A DNA stretch of 64,000 nucleotides, taken from NCBI RefSeq assembly GCF_003351345.1, contig NZ_QQTO01000037.1:371501-435500 (forward strand). Direction: 5' to 3'. Positions within the stretch are counted from its first letter, which is position 1. Every line of letters starts with the position of its first letter. Source of the stretch: Allobosea caraganae (GTDB lineage: Bacteria > Pseudomonadota > Alphaproteobacteria > Rhizobiales > Beijerinckiaceae). Below the pieces are notes generated by a model. The model was not told where the DNA came from. It was given only the letters and a program-made list of their open reading frames with translations, and made no database searches. Shown in pieces: positions 53,647-62,385 of the stretch. A program made the translations under genes and the position numbers.

Positions 53647-54870
53647 ATGAAGATCGTCGACATCAAGACCTTCCTGATGCATGCGGGCGCGCCCAGCCTG
53701 AAGAGCTGGGCCTCGGACGGCTCGTTCGGAACGCAGCACTTCTCGAAGAACCTGACGGGCAGCCGCAACTGGCTCTTCGTCAAGGTCGTCACCGATGAGG
53801 GCATCACCGGCATCGGCGAGTGCTCGGGTTGGCCGCGCGTCATCCGGACCGCGATCGAGGACCTGAAGCCGCTGCTCCTCGGTGAGGACCCGACCCATAT
53901 CGAGCGTCTCTGGCAGAAGATGCAGATCGCCATCATGGGCCATGGCATGACCGGCGTCGTCGGCGCCGGCGCCATGACCGGCATCGACATGGCGCTCTGG
54001 GACATCAAGGGCAAGGCGCTCAACACCCCGGTCTGGAACCTGCTCGGCGGCAAGCTGCGCGACAAGATCCGCATCTACGGCCATGCCAACACGCCGGAGA
54101 CGGCGCTCTCGCTGAAGCAGCGCGGCATCACCGCGCTCAAATGCGGCGGCGTCTCCGATCCCGTCCGCAAGGTCGCGGCTTTGCGCGAGGCGGTCGGCGC
54201 CGAGATGGACATCGCCATCGACCTGCACGGCCCGCCATGGCTGACGCCGGCCGATGCGACGCAGGTCTGCCGCGCGCTCGAGCCCTACCGGATGATGTGG
54301 GTCGAGGACCCGATCGCGCCTGATAACCTCGACGGCTACGCCCGCATCCGCGACCACTCCTCGGTGACGCTTGCCGCGGGCGAGCGCATGGCGACGATCT
54401 TCGGCGAGCGCGAGCTGATCGAGCGTGACCTGATCGACGTGGTCCAGCCCGACACCGGGCGCGCCGGCGGCATCACCCAGATGAAGAAGATCGCGGCGAT
54501 GGCGGAGGCGCACCACATCATGCTGGCGCCGCATTCCGGCTCGCTCGGCCCGGTCGCGGAATATGCCGCGCTGCACCTGCTGGCGAGCTGCCCGAACGGG
54601 CTCGTCCTCGAGCGCATCGAGGATGACTGGGACGGCCGCGCCAAGACGGTCATCCCGCACCCGGTCTCGCGCGACGGCTATATCGACGTGCCCGACCGCC
54701 CCGGCCTCGGCGTCGAGATCGACGAGGACTTCATCGCGCAATGGCCGAGCGAGATGAACGTCTCCATCCCCGTGACGGAAGCCGCCGGCTCCTATGCCGA
54801 GGGCAGCTTCCGCGAGCATGTCTACGTGCAGACGCGCTGGAAGCGCGGCGTCTATTTCCCGGAGAATTGA
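53647..54870 (+). CDS. Mandelate racemase/muconate lactonizing family dehydratase, galactonate dehydratase-like
   Basis: The 407-residue enolase-superfamily enzyme has metal ligands Asp192 (IDLHGP), Glu220 (WVEDP) and Glu246 (AGERM), with His194 next to the first and His296 in LAPHSGS as probable acid/base residues. This pattern is closest to acid-sugar dehydratases of the D-galactonate type. The second-strand motif is LKCGG with a single Lys165, not KxK, which argues against glucarate dehydratase activity. It follows the importer in the same operon. The substrate is an acid sugar that cannot be named firmly. Confidence 0.85.
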   Translation: MKIVDIKTFLMHAGAPSLKSWASDGSFGTQHFSKNLTGSRNWLFVKVVTDEGITGIGECSGWPRVIRTAIEDLKPLLLGEDPTHIERLWQKMQIAIMGHGMTGVVGAGAMTGIDMALWDIKGKALNTPVWNLLGGKLRDKIRIYGHANTPETALSLKQRGITALKCGGVSDPVRKVAALREAVGAEMDIAIDLHGPPWLTPADATQVCRALEPYRMMWVEDPIAPDNLDGYARIRDHSSVTLAAGERMATIFGERELIERDLIDVVQPDTGRAGGITQMKKIAAMAEAHHIMLAPHSGSLGPVAEYAALHLLASCPNGLVLERIEDDWDGRAKTVIPHPVSRDGYIDVPDRPGLGVEIDEDFIAQWPSEMNVSIPVTEAAGSYAEGSFREHVYVQTRWKRGVYFPEN

Positions 54871-54874
54871 GCCT

Positions 54875-56077
54875 ATGAAGATCGAGCGCCTGCGGGCCTA
54901 CATGTCGCGCGACAAGGATCGTCCCCGCGTCGTCGTCGCCATCGATACCGACGACGGCCTGACCGGCTGGGGCGAATGCTACAACCACGGCCCCGACAAG
55001 GCGCTGCCGCCGCTGCTCGACTACCTGTTCGAGCTCATCCGCGGCGAGGACCCGCGCCGGATCGAGTACCTGATCCTCTACTTGCTCCAGCAGAGCCGCT
55101 TCCCGCCGGGCGCGCTCGGGCTGGCGGCGATCTCGGCGATCGACCATTGCCTCTGGGACATCTCGGCCAAGGCGCTCGGCGTGCCCGTCTACATGCTGCT
55201 CGGCGGCCAGGTGCGCGACAAGGTGCGCGTCTATGCCGGCGTCTACACCGCGCCCGACCCGGAGATCGCGCGCGACCAGCTCAACGCGCTGAACGAGCAA
55301 TGGGGCCTGACGGCGTTCAAGCTCAGCCCCTACCGCATCGACATGCACGCCCATCGCTGGGGCGAGGTCGTGCGCACCAGCGCCGAGTATTTCCGCAGCC
55401 TGCGCGAGACCGTGCGCTCGGATTACGAGATCGCCTTCGACGCGCATGCCAAGATCTTCGAGCCGAGGCTGGCGATGCAGCTCGGCAACGCGCTCGCCCC
55501 CTACGACCCGCTCTTCTTCGAGGAGCCGATCCGGCCGGAGAACATCGAGGCCTGGGGCGATCTCAACCGCGGGCTGACCTGCACGCTGGCGACGGGTGAA
55601 TCCCTCTACAGCCGCTTCGAGTTCCTGCGCCTGCTCTCGGTCAAGGGTTGCGACATCATCCAGCCCGATATCTGCGTCGTCGGCGGCCTGCTGGAGATGC
55701 GCAAGATCGCGGCGATCGCCGAGGCGCATTACGTCACGGTCGCCCCCCACAACCCGATGGGGCCGCTGGCCACCGCGGTGAACCTGCATTTCTCCGCGGC
55801 GCAGCCTAACTTCAAGATCCTCGAATACCGGCTGCCGCACGGCCCGAACTACGCCTTCGGCGACGGCAGCAGCAGTGCCAACGCCCAGCCCGACCGCTCG
55901 CAGGGCGCCTGGTACGTCAAGGACCCCTATCTGCCCAAGGACGGCTATCTCGAATTGCGGCCGGACCGTCCGGGCTGGGGCGTCGAGATGGACATGGATG
56001 TGCTCGCCAAGGAGGACTACGTCCACTGGCAGCGCAAGGTGCCGCGCCGCCCGGACGGCTCGACCGCCTACGCCTGA
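54875..56077 (+). CDS. Mandelate racemase/muconate lactonizing family dehydratase, second paralogue
   Basis: The 400-residue acid-sugar dehydratase has metal ligands Asp189 (FDAHAK), Glu216 or Glu217 (FFEEPI) and Glu242 (ATGES), with His191 and His292 (APHNPMGP) as catalytic residues. APHNPMGP and FFEEPIRPEN are typical of the galactonate dehydratase group. It starts 4 bases after the stop of the preceding gene. Having two different dehydratases after one importer suggests that two related acid sugars, or two diastereomers, are used. Confidence 0.87.
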   Translation: MKIERLRAYMSRDKDRPRVVVAIDTDDGLTGWGECYNHGPDKALPPLLDYLFELIRGEDPRRIEYLILYLLQQSRFPPGALGLAAISAIDHCLWDISAKALGVPVYMLLGGQVRDKVRVYAGVYTAPDPEIARDQLNALNEQWGLTAFKLSPYRIDMHAHRWGEVVRTSAEYFRSLRETVRSDYEIAFDAHAKIFEPRLAMQLGNALAPYDPLFFEEPIRPENIEAWGDLNRGLTCTLATGESLYSRFEFLRLLSVKGCDIIQPDICVVGGLLEMRKIAAIAEAHYVTVAPHNPMGPLATAVNLHFSAAQPNFKILEYRLPHGPNYAFGDGSSSANAQPDRSQGAWYVKDPYLPKDGYLELRPDRPGWGVEMDMDVLAKEDYVHWQRKVPRRPDGSTAYA

Positions 56078-56387
56078 GGCCAGCCAGATCACCGGGAGAG
56101 CTTTCGGCCCTGCCCCGCACCGGCAGGCCGAGGGCTGTCGCGGCCCGACATGGGACCGGCGCCGCGGTCAGCGTCCGCGCCAAGCTGCGAGCACCTCGAT
56201 GACACCGGCGCGGCGTGTAACGATGCGCGAAAGCGCAGACGAAGATCGGCGCATGACTTGTCTTGCCGCAGCTGAATATTGGCAGAAATTGGATCATGCC
56301 CGGCCGATAAAAACCCAATGCTGGCATGCGAAAGGTGCTAGCGTCGTTCACGGGAGTTTTCTCTTCCGGTTGTGAAAGATAAATCCC
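56078..56387. other. Intergenic region after the sugar-acid operon
   Basis: This 310-base gap has no convincing gene. A hairpin of TCGGCCCTGCC (56104-56114) with GGCAGGCCGA (56122-56131), with one bulged base, could end the operon, though no T-run follows. Sequence from about 56260 on is AT-richer and probably contains the promoter of the next small gene, but no clear -35/-10 pair stands out. Confidence 0.5.
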
Positions 56388-56741
56388 ATGAAAATCCCAG
56401 CAGAACTGAAGCCGGCCGCCTGGGGCGCCGTCGGCGGCGCCGTTGCACTTGCAGTCATCGGGTTCAGCTGGGGCGGCTGGGTCACCCAGAGCACGGCAGA
56501 ACGCGACGGCAGAACGCGCGCGGATGCTGCCGTCGTCGCCGCCCTCTCGCCGATCTGCGTGGTCAAGTTCCAGCAGCAGGCCGACGCGACCCAACAGCTC
56601 GCCGAGTTCAAGAAGATCGGCTCGTGGCAACAGGGCGATTTCATCGCGAAGGGCGGCTGGGCGACGATGCCGGGCAGCGCCTCGCCGGCCTCGGACGTCG
56701 CCAAGGCCTGTGCCGTCACGCTAGCTCTCAACAAGAGCTGA
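56388..56741 (+). CDS. Small membrane-anchored protein of unknown function
   Basis: The 117-residue protein has one N-terminal membrane helix (about residues 10-32, AAWGAVGGAVALAVIGFSWGGW) and a periplasmic domain containing two cysteines (PICVVK, AKACAV) that could form a disulfide. The pattern QQxDATQQLAEFKKIGSWQQGDFIAKGGWATMPG recurs in proteins annotated only as hypothetical in related bacteria. It is followed by a family B repeat and a convergent gene. No function can be given. Confidence 0.78.
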   Translation: MKIPAELKPAAWGAVGGAVALAVIGFSWGGWVTQSTAERDGRTRADAAVVAALSPICVVKFQQQADATQQLAEFKKIGSWQQGDFIAKGGWATMPGSASPASDVAKACAVTLALNKS

Positions 56742-56759
56742 TTGCGCAGAAACCTCTCC

Positions 56760-56863
56760 GTCATCCCGGACAAGCCGCATAGCGGCGCAGCTCCGGGATC
56801 CATCGTAAGGCTCAGAGCTCTACGATGGATCCCGGAGTTCCGCTGCGCTCCATCCGGGATGAC
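56760..56863. repeat. Palindromic intergenic repeat, family B, copy 2
   Basis: It has the same GTCATCCCGG and CCGGGATGAC ends as the copy at 13540-13644, with inner arms CCGGGATCCATCGTA and CTACGATGGATCCCGG. It lies between convergent genes. Confidence 0.88.
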
Positions 56864-56980
56864 GGCGCTTATTTCTGACAAATCGACGGGAGTTCCAACG
56901 CCTCCGGCGCATCTGCGTCTGCCACGGCCCCACGGCTTGGTGAAAGCAGGCCGGTTCCCAAGGAAGCCGGGCAAGCCCGG

Positions 56981-58336
56981 TCAGCCGTCAAGGGCCTTCA
57001 ACAACGCGGCAATCTTGATCGTCGCAAAATTGCAGAACGTGTCGGAGACCGCATAGGGCAGGACGATCTGGTCGTTATGCCGGATGGCGCCGCAGGTGTA
57101 GACGACGTTGGGCACATAGCCTTCGCGCTCGGACTGGTCGGGCCGAACCAGGGGCTCGCGCGAGCGCGCCAGCACCTTCGACGGATCGGCCTTGTCGAGC
57201 AGCACGCCCCCGATCGTGTACTTGCGGACGGGGCCGACGCCATGGGTGAGCAGAAGCCAGCCCTCGTCGAGCTCGATCGGCGAGCCGCAATTGCCGATCT
57301 GGACGAACTCCCAGGGAAATTTCGGCTTCAGGATCGCGACGCCGCGCTCCCATGAGTAGAGGTCGTCCGAATAGAGCAGGTAGACGTTCTCGTTGTCCTG
57401 CCGGCCGATCATCGCGTATTTGCCGTCGAGCTTGCGCGGGAACAGCGCCATGCCCTTGTTCTGCGCGGCGGCTCCTGTCAGCGGCGACATCCGGAACGAG
57501 ATGAAGTCGCGGGTTTCGATCAGCTCGGACCTGATCGCCTTGCCGCTATAGGCGGTATAGGTCGCGTAGAAGAGCTTTTGCCCGCCATCTTCGAATTCGA
57601 CGAAGCGGGCATCCTCGATGCCGTTCGACTGCGAGGCCGTGATGGGGAAGATCACCCGCTCGCTGATGTCCTCGTCCGGCGCGAAGGCGACGTCGATCGT
57701 CTCTCCCTCCGGGCCGGGTATGCGGTTCAGCACCTTCGGAATCGAGGCGAGGCGGGCCGTCGGGTCGATGGTGACGCTGCCATTGGCTGCGATGACGCCG
57801 GAGCGGAACGTCAGCGACGAGACATGCCCCTCGCCCACGCCGCGCAGGCTCAGGATGAAGCGGTGCCCGCCTTCGGGCGCGCCCGACTGATCGGGATGCG
57901 AGACGATGCTGGGATTGAAGAGGGCGGCCGCCTCGAAGGAGTATTCATGCAGGAAGTAGGCGCCGATGAGCTGCCTTTGCGTCGTGGTGAAATCGACATG
58001 TGCCGTAAAGGCGTCCTCCATGTCGCCGGCGCGCGTCTCGAATGTCGCGAGCAGGTTGCGGTGGCGCCCCTGGAAATTCTCGAGCACGTCGCGCAATTGA
58101 GCGGTCGCCGCCTCGGGATCGAGCGCCAGGACCCGGTCGACGATGTGGTTCGCCCGCGACTTCTCGGTGGCGTTGAGATCGCGCGGCTCGATCGCCGGCT
58201 TGAACGGTCGCACGACCACCCGTGCCGGGTCGGGCCGGAGGAAAAGCGCCTGCCGGTTCAGGAATGTAGCTTGTGACAAGGTAGCCTCGGCCTGTTCGAG
58301 CATCGGCAAGGCCGGAGCGGCCCGCCATGGGAGCAT
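56981..58336 (-). CDS. Glycoside hydrolase family 130 protein (mannosyl phosphorylase family)
   Basis: The 451-residue five-bladed propeller enzyme is of family GH130, whose members phosphorolyse or hydrolyse beta-mannosides. Family blocks are EYSFEAAALFNPSIV, GIEDARFVEF, IGNCGSPIELDEGWLLLTHGVG and REGYVPNVVYTCG. The start may be the ATG at 58336 or one at 58303; neither has a strong ribosome binding site. It is the last gene of a leftward cluster with a glycosyltransferase (16 bases upstream) and a mannose-6-phosphate-isomerase-like protein, so beta-mannoside turnover or synthesis is likely. The direction of its reaction in the cell is unknown. Confidence 0.88.
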   Translation of the reverse strand: MLPWRAAPALPMLEQAEATLSQATFLNRQALFLRPDPARVVVRPFKPAIEPRDLNATEKSRANHIVDRVLALDPEAATAQLRDVLENFQGRHRNLLATFETRAGDMEDAFTAHVDFTTTQRQLIGAYFLHEYSFEAAALFNPSIVSHPDQSGAPEGGHRFILSLRGVGEGHVSSLTFRSGVIAANGSVTIDPTARLASIPKVLNRIPGPEGETIDVAFAPDEDISERVIFPITASQSNGIEDARFVEFEDGGQKLFYATYTAYSGKAIRSELIETRDFISFRMSPLTGAAAQNKGMALFPRKLDGKYAMIGRQDNENVYLLYSDDLYSWERGVAILKPKFPWEFVQIGNCGSPIELDEGWLLLTHGVGPVRKYTIGGVLLDKADPSKVLARSREPLVRPDQSEREGYVPNVVYTCGAIRHNDQIVLPYAVSDTFCNFATIKIAALLKALDG

Positions 58337-58352
58337 GCTCTCGACGTGTGAA

Positions 58353-60695
58353 TTAAAGAGCGCTCAGGACGCGAAGCGGCACCGGCCGCGTGCGATCCAA
58401 GCTGGCGCGGGCGAGCTGGCGAATCTCGGCCAGGCTGAGAAGGTAGGACACGACGGATTCGCCGCCCCGGTTCTCGTTGGCGCGGTCGCGGTGGAGCCCG
58501 TCGCGGCAGCTCCCGGTCTCCAGGTCGACGAGCGGCACCGAAAGGTCGTTCTCGCCCAGGAACCAGCCGAAGGCGCGCGCGGCCTCAGCCTTCCACGCGC
58601 CGTCGCCATCCGCGCGCCAGGCCGCGAGGCAGGCCGAGATCGACGCCGTCGCCTCCAGGGCCTGCTGATCGAACGGTAGTGGCGGGCGGCGCTTGTCGCC
58701 GAAGCTCTCGGTGCCGACCGGCCGGAAGAAGCCTGCCGGCGTCGTCTGCAGCACCGTCAGCCAGCGCAGCGACCTCAAGCCGGCCTCGACATAGCCCGCG
58801 GTTCCGGTCGAGAGACCGGTCACGAGCAGCGCCTGGGGCAGGCGCGCATTGTCATAGGCGAGCCCGTCCTCGAACCAGACCCAGTCCTTGGTCTCGACCG
58901 TCGCGAGCATGGCCGTCAACCTGTCGGCCAGGACTTGCCGGAGCTGCAAGGTCGCGCAATCCGCCTCGGTGACCGAGCAGTAGGCATCGAGCCCGAGCAG
59001 GGCGAAGGCCCAGGCGCGCGGCGAGTGGAAGCCTTCGACGATGGGCAGCGCCTCTGCGAACAGCGCGCTGGCCCAGCGCCGCCGCGACGGGCTGACATCG
59101 CTGCGGGCGCATTCTCCGAGAGCCCAGAGCGTCCGGCCATGGCTGTCCTCCGAGCCTTTATCCTCGAGCCAGCGCCGGTCGAAGCTCATGAAGTTGCGGA
59201 ACTGCCGCAGGTCGGGATTCCAGGCGTGCTGGACGAAGGCGGCGAAGCGGGAGGTCAGGGCCTCGGACAGGCGCTGCTCGCCGGGAGTGTTGAGGGCGCA
59301 GGCGAGCAGCAGCGCGCGGGCATTGTCGTCGACGCAATAGCCGTGGGAGCGATCCGGCACCGCATGGACCGCGTGCTGGAAAAGCCCGGTATCGTCGCAC
59401 ATGGAGAGCAGATGCTCGATCCGCATCTCCGGCGGCTTGCGGACGTCGCGCGCGAATTCGCCCTTGTCGGCCCGCGGGATCACCTTGAGGCGATAGGCGC
59501 GCGTGGTCGCCTCGAACACGGCAAGGTAGCGCTCGGCGATGCGCTCCCACGTCATCGACCGGCTGTCGGCATAGGCGCGCTCGCGCATGGCCTGCCGGCG
59601 GGTGTCGTCGGTCAGCAATCCGGCGATCGCATCGCCGATGGCCGGGGAATCGCCGAAGGGAACGAGGATGCCGCGGCCGCCGGCCAAAAGCTCCCGCGCG
59701 TGCCAGTAGGGCGTCGAGACGACCGCCTTCCCGAGCCCGAAGCTGTAGGCCAGCGTGCCCGAGGTCATCTGCGCCTCGTTGAGATAGGGCGTGACGTAGA
59801 CGTCGCACATCGAGATGAAGTCGAGCAGCGTCGGCTGGTCGACGAACTGGTCGAGGAACACGACGTGATCCTCGACGCCGAGGTCCCGCACGCGCGCCAC
59901 CAGGCTCTCGCGATAGGCCTCGCCCTGCTCCCGGACGAGGTTGGGATGCGTCGCGCCGAGCACGACATAGACGGCGTCGGGCCGGCTCTTCAGGATCGAC
60001 GGCATGGCGTCGATCATCACCTCGATGCCCTTGTTCGGCGAGAGCAGGCCGAATGTCAGGATGACCGACCTGCCGCTGAAGCCGAACTTGGCCTTGGCCG
60101 CGTCCGGCGCCGCGAAGGCGAAGTCCGGAATGCCATGCGGGATGACCTCGATCTTGTCGGCCGGAACCCGGTAGACCGTGCGCAGCAGCACCCGGCCCTT
60201 CTCGGTCATGACGACGACCCGCGAGGAGGCCTCGACGATCGCGTCCATGACGCGGCGCTGCGCCGGCGTCGGCTCGGCCAGCACCGTATGGAGCGTGGTG
60301 ATGACGGGTATGGTCAGGCGCGACAACAGCGCCATGAGGTGGCTGCCTGCCTCGCCGCCGAAAATCCCGAACTCGTGCTGAAGGGAGACGGCGTCGAACC
60401 GCCCGGCATTCAGGAACTCCGCAGCCTCGACATAGTCGCCGATCCGATCGTCATCGACCTGGAAATGGACTGCAGGCGGGTAATCATAGGCGTGGCCATG
60501 GTCGTTCATCGCCACGATCGAGGTCTCGACGCCTCCAGTCGCGGCGGCGATCGCACCCGAGCCAGAGATCGCGCCGGTGGCGGAGATTGCGCCCGAGGCT
60601 GCGATCGCCTGCTGCAGGTCGGTCGTGAAGGTCGCGATCCCGCAGCGGCGCGGCAGCGAGTTTCCGATGAAGGCTATCCGGTGAAGTCGGCTCAT
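58353..60695 (-). CDS. Glycosyltransferase family 4 protein with C-terminal helical glycosidase-like domain
   Basis: The 780-residue protein has an N-terminal GT-B glycosyltransferase (about residues 1-400, with RIAFIGNSLPRRCGIATFT, FGLLSPNKGIEVMIDAMP and an LGKAVVSTPYW acceptor-loop segment). A C-terminal domain of about 360 residues resembles helical (alpha/alpha) barrel glycoside-acting domains (HAVPDRSHGYCVDDNARALLLA, TLWALGECAR). Mannose is a plausible donor sugar, given the neighbours. It overlaps the isomerase gene by 4 bases. One protein could both add and trim or bind the same glycan. This is inference. Confidence 0.85.
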   Translation of the reverse strand: MSRLHRIAFIGNSLPRRCGIATFTTDLQQAIAASGAISATGAISGSGAIAAATGGVETSIVAMNDHGHAYDYPPAVHFQVDDDRIGDYVEAAEFLNAGRFDAVSLQHEFGIFGGEAGSHLMALLSRLTIPVITTLHTVLAEPTPAQRRVMDAIVEASSRVVVMTEKGRVLLRTVYRVPADKIEVIPHGIPDFAFAAPDAAKAKFGFSGRSVILTFGLLSPNKGIEVMIDAMPSILKSRPDAVYVVLGATHPNLVREQGEAYRESLVARVRDLGVEDHVVFLDQFVDQPTLLDFISMCDVYVTPYLNEAQMTSGTLAYSFGLGKAVVSTPYWHARELLAGGRGILVPFGDSPAIGDAIAGLLTDDTRRQAMRERAYADSRSMTWERIAERYLAVFEATTRAYRLKVIPRADKGEFARDVRKPPEMRIEHLLSMCDDTGLFQHAVHAVPDRSHGYCVDDNARALLLACALNTPGEQRLSEALTSRFAAFVQHAWNPDLRQFRNFMSFDRRWLEDKGSEDSHGRTLWALGECARSDVSPSRRRWASALFAEALPIVEGFHSPRAWAFALLGLDAYCSVTEADCATLQLRQVLADRLTAMLATVETKDWVWFEDGLAYDNARLPQALLVTGLSTGTAGYVEAGLRSLRWLTVLQTTPAGFFRPVGTESFGDKRRPPLPFDQQALEATASISACLAAWRADGDGAWKAEAARAFGWFLGENDLSVPLVDLETGSCRDGLHRDRANENRGGESVVSYLLSLAEIRQLARASLDRTRPVPLRVLSAL

Positions 60696-61651
60696 GGTCG
60701 CGCCTCCGTTGAGCGAGGTCGCGAGCCCGCCGTTGCTGTTTGGGGATCAGGCTGCCGCGAAGAATGCGGAAGCGGGGAATGCAGCTCCTGTCCATCGCGC
60801 TGATGCAGGAGGCTGTGGCTGGGCTCCGTGGCGCGATAGGCGACGAGCGCCGTGAGCCCCCCGCGCCCGGCCCTGATCGCGGCATGCTCGGCATCCAGGT
60901 AGATCGCTTCGCCGACGAAGGCGTTCATCTGCCCGACCCGCGCATCGCCCGCGATGACGAGGAGCCAGGTCTCGTGCTCGGCATGGAGCTCCCAATGCGA
61001 TTGCGCCGGCAGCTCGATCCGTTCGAGGACGAAATACGGGCTGGCGACGAGCAGGGCCCTGGCATTCGTCAGGCGCTTCGCTGCCACCTGGCGCTCGGCC
61101 GGGCCCGCATCGGCGACGGCCACCGCATTGTCGATATGGAGCTCGCGCTGCCGGCCGTAGTCGAAGAGGCGGAAGGTCGCGTCGCTGCTCTGCTGGATCT
61201 CGGCGATGACCAGCCCCGGGCCGATGGCGTGGATGGTGCCGGCTGGCACGAAGACGACCTCGTCCTTCCGGACGGGATGCCACTGGACCAGCTCGGCGAT
61301 CGAGCCGTCGGCGATGGCGCTGCGCAGCTCGGGCGCGGTGAGCTGCCGCTTCAGCCCGATGGCGACCTCGGCCCCAGGTTCCGCGGACAGGATGTACCAG
61401 GCCTCGGTCTTGCCGTTCGCCAGCCCGATCGAATGCGCGAAGGCGTCGTCCGGATGGACCTGGATCGACAAGGCCTGCGTCGTGAACAGCAGCTTGAGCA
61501 GGAGCGCCGGGGCGGGAGCCCCCGCAGCCCTGCGCTGAAACCAGATCTCGCCGATCGCGGCGCCGTCCGCGGCGATGCCGCTCCAGGGCGCCAGGTCGGT
61601 GCTGCCCCAGGGCTTGCGCACGGCCAGCATCGCGGCATGTTCATGCGCCAT
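60692..61651 (-). CDS. manA: Class I mannose-6-phosphate isomerase-like protein
   Basis: The 319-residue cupin enzyme interconverts mannose-6-phosphate and fructose-6-phosphate. Zinc-ligand blocks are LSIQVHPDD, NGKTEAWYIL and AGTIHAIGPGL. I use the ATG at 61651, which follows AGGAGG by 6 bases and gives MAHEHAAMLAVRKPWGS; a longer form has a low-complexity leader. It is shorter than E. coli ManA (391 residues) but normal for the short bacterial class. It feeds mannose-phosphate metabolism of the neighbouring glycan genes and ends in a 4-base overlap with the glycosyltransferase. Confidence 0.88.
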   Translation of the reverse strand: MAHEHAAMLAVRKPWGSTDLAPWSGIAADGAAIGEIWFQRRAAGAPAPALLLKLLFTTQALSIQVHPDDAFAHSIGLANGKTEAWYILSAEPGAEVAIGLKRQLTAPELRSAIADGSIAELVQWHPVRKDEVVFVPAGTIHAIGPGLVIAEIQQSSDATFRLFDYGRQRELHIDNAVAVADAGPAERQVAAKRLTNARALLVASPYFVLERIELPAQSHWELHAEHETWLLVIAGDARVGQMNAFVGEAIYLDAEHAAIRAGRGGLTALVAYRATEPSHSLLHQRDGQELHSPLPHSSRQPDPQTATAGSRPRSTEARP

Positions 61652-61737
61652 GAGAACCTCCTGGTTCGCGCCGCTCGGATCGGGGCAACCGGAAGCGGGC
61701 GATGGTGCCGTCGCTTGCTGCCCGCCGCCGGAGGCGG

Positions 61738-62046
61738 TCAATGGCGCCAGTTCCGCGGCGCCTTCGGCAATTCGCCGGTGACGTCCACATGGGCGACGTC
61801 GCTCGACCGGGCCAGCTTCTTCTCCGAGAATGTCAGGTCGAGGCGGCGGCCGTCATCGGTCAGGAGCTGAAGGTCCTTGCGGCCGAACACCTCCTTCAGG
61901 ATGGGGGCTGCGAGCTGAATCTCGCCGCAACTGGTGACGCCGACCGGCTGCCTGAAAAAGCCGTCGAAATCATAGGAGGCGCGGCCGATCTCCTTGCCCC
62001 TGGAGGTCAGCATGCCATTCCCCGAAATTCCGCCGAGATAGTACAA
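61738..62046 (-). CDS. Small conserved protein of unknown function
   Basis: The 102-residue cytoplasmic protein starts at a TTG at 62046 (with AAAGGATCGGG upstream) giving MYYLGGISGNGML; an ATG at 62013 is the alternative. Blocks YDFDGFFRQPVGVTSCGEI and LQLLTDDGRRLDLTFSEKKL look conserved and coding. A candidate promoter element TTGACA reads leftward at 62097-62102. It precedes the mannose isomerase gene by 86 bases. No function is known to me. Confidence 0.68.
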   Translation of the reverse strand: MYYLGGISGNGMLTSRGKEIGRASYDFDGFFRQPVGVTSCGEIQLAAPILKEVFGRKDLQLLTDDGRRLDLTFSEKKLARSSDVAHVDVTGELPKAPRNWRH

Positions 62047-62385
62047 TTGCCCGATCCTTTGCCTGTGAAAAACGCGAGCTAGGCACGCTCAGCCGCTGTC
62101 AACGCAGCCGCCAGCTCGATGAGGCGACAATGCACGACGGCTCAGCCGACAGAGCGGCGCCATGCAATTCGTCAGAAGCATAAGTCTTTGCTGCCCGCCA
62201 AACGGCAGAACGTCGATATCGCATTTTCAGGCAAGGAAATCGATCGGCGTCATGCGCAGAAATTGCGCAATTATCGGATCAAAAAACCATTCATCGACTA
62301 CGTCAATATGAGGGCACGTGTGGTATAATACAAGAATTATTCGACGTTTTATTTTCGAAAACATTCGCAGATGCCGCGAATAACA
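62047..62385. other. Intergenic AT-rich region
   Basis: This 339-base gap is much lower in GC than the rest of the window from about 62180 to 62385. It has a perfect TATAAT at 62324-62329 on the plus strand with no good -35 and no gene behind it. The only open frame (62119-62328) has no family-like sequence. The left part probably holds the promoter of the small gene at 61738-62046. Confidence 0.5.

Noticed and set aside
62119..62328. 69-codon frame in the AT-rich gap
   Set aside because: No ribosome binding site, no conserved-looking sequence and atypical composition.
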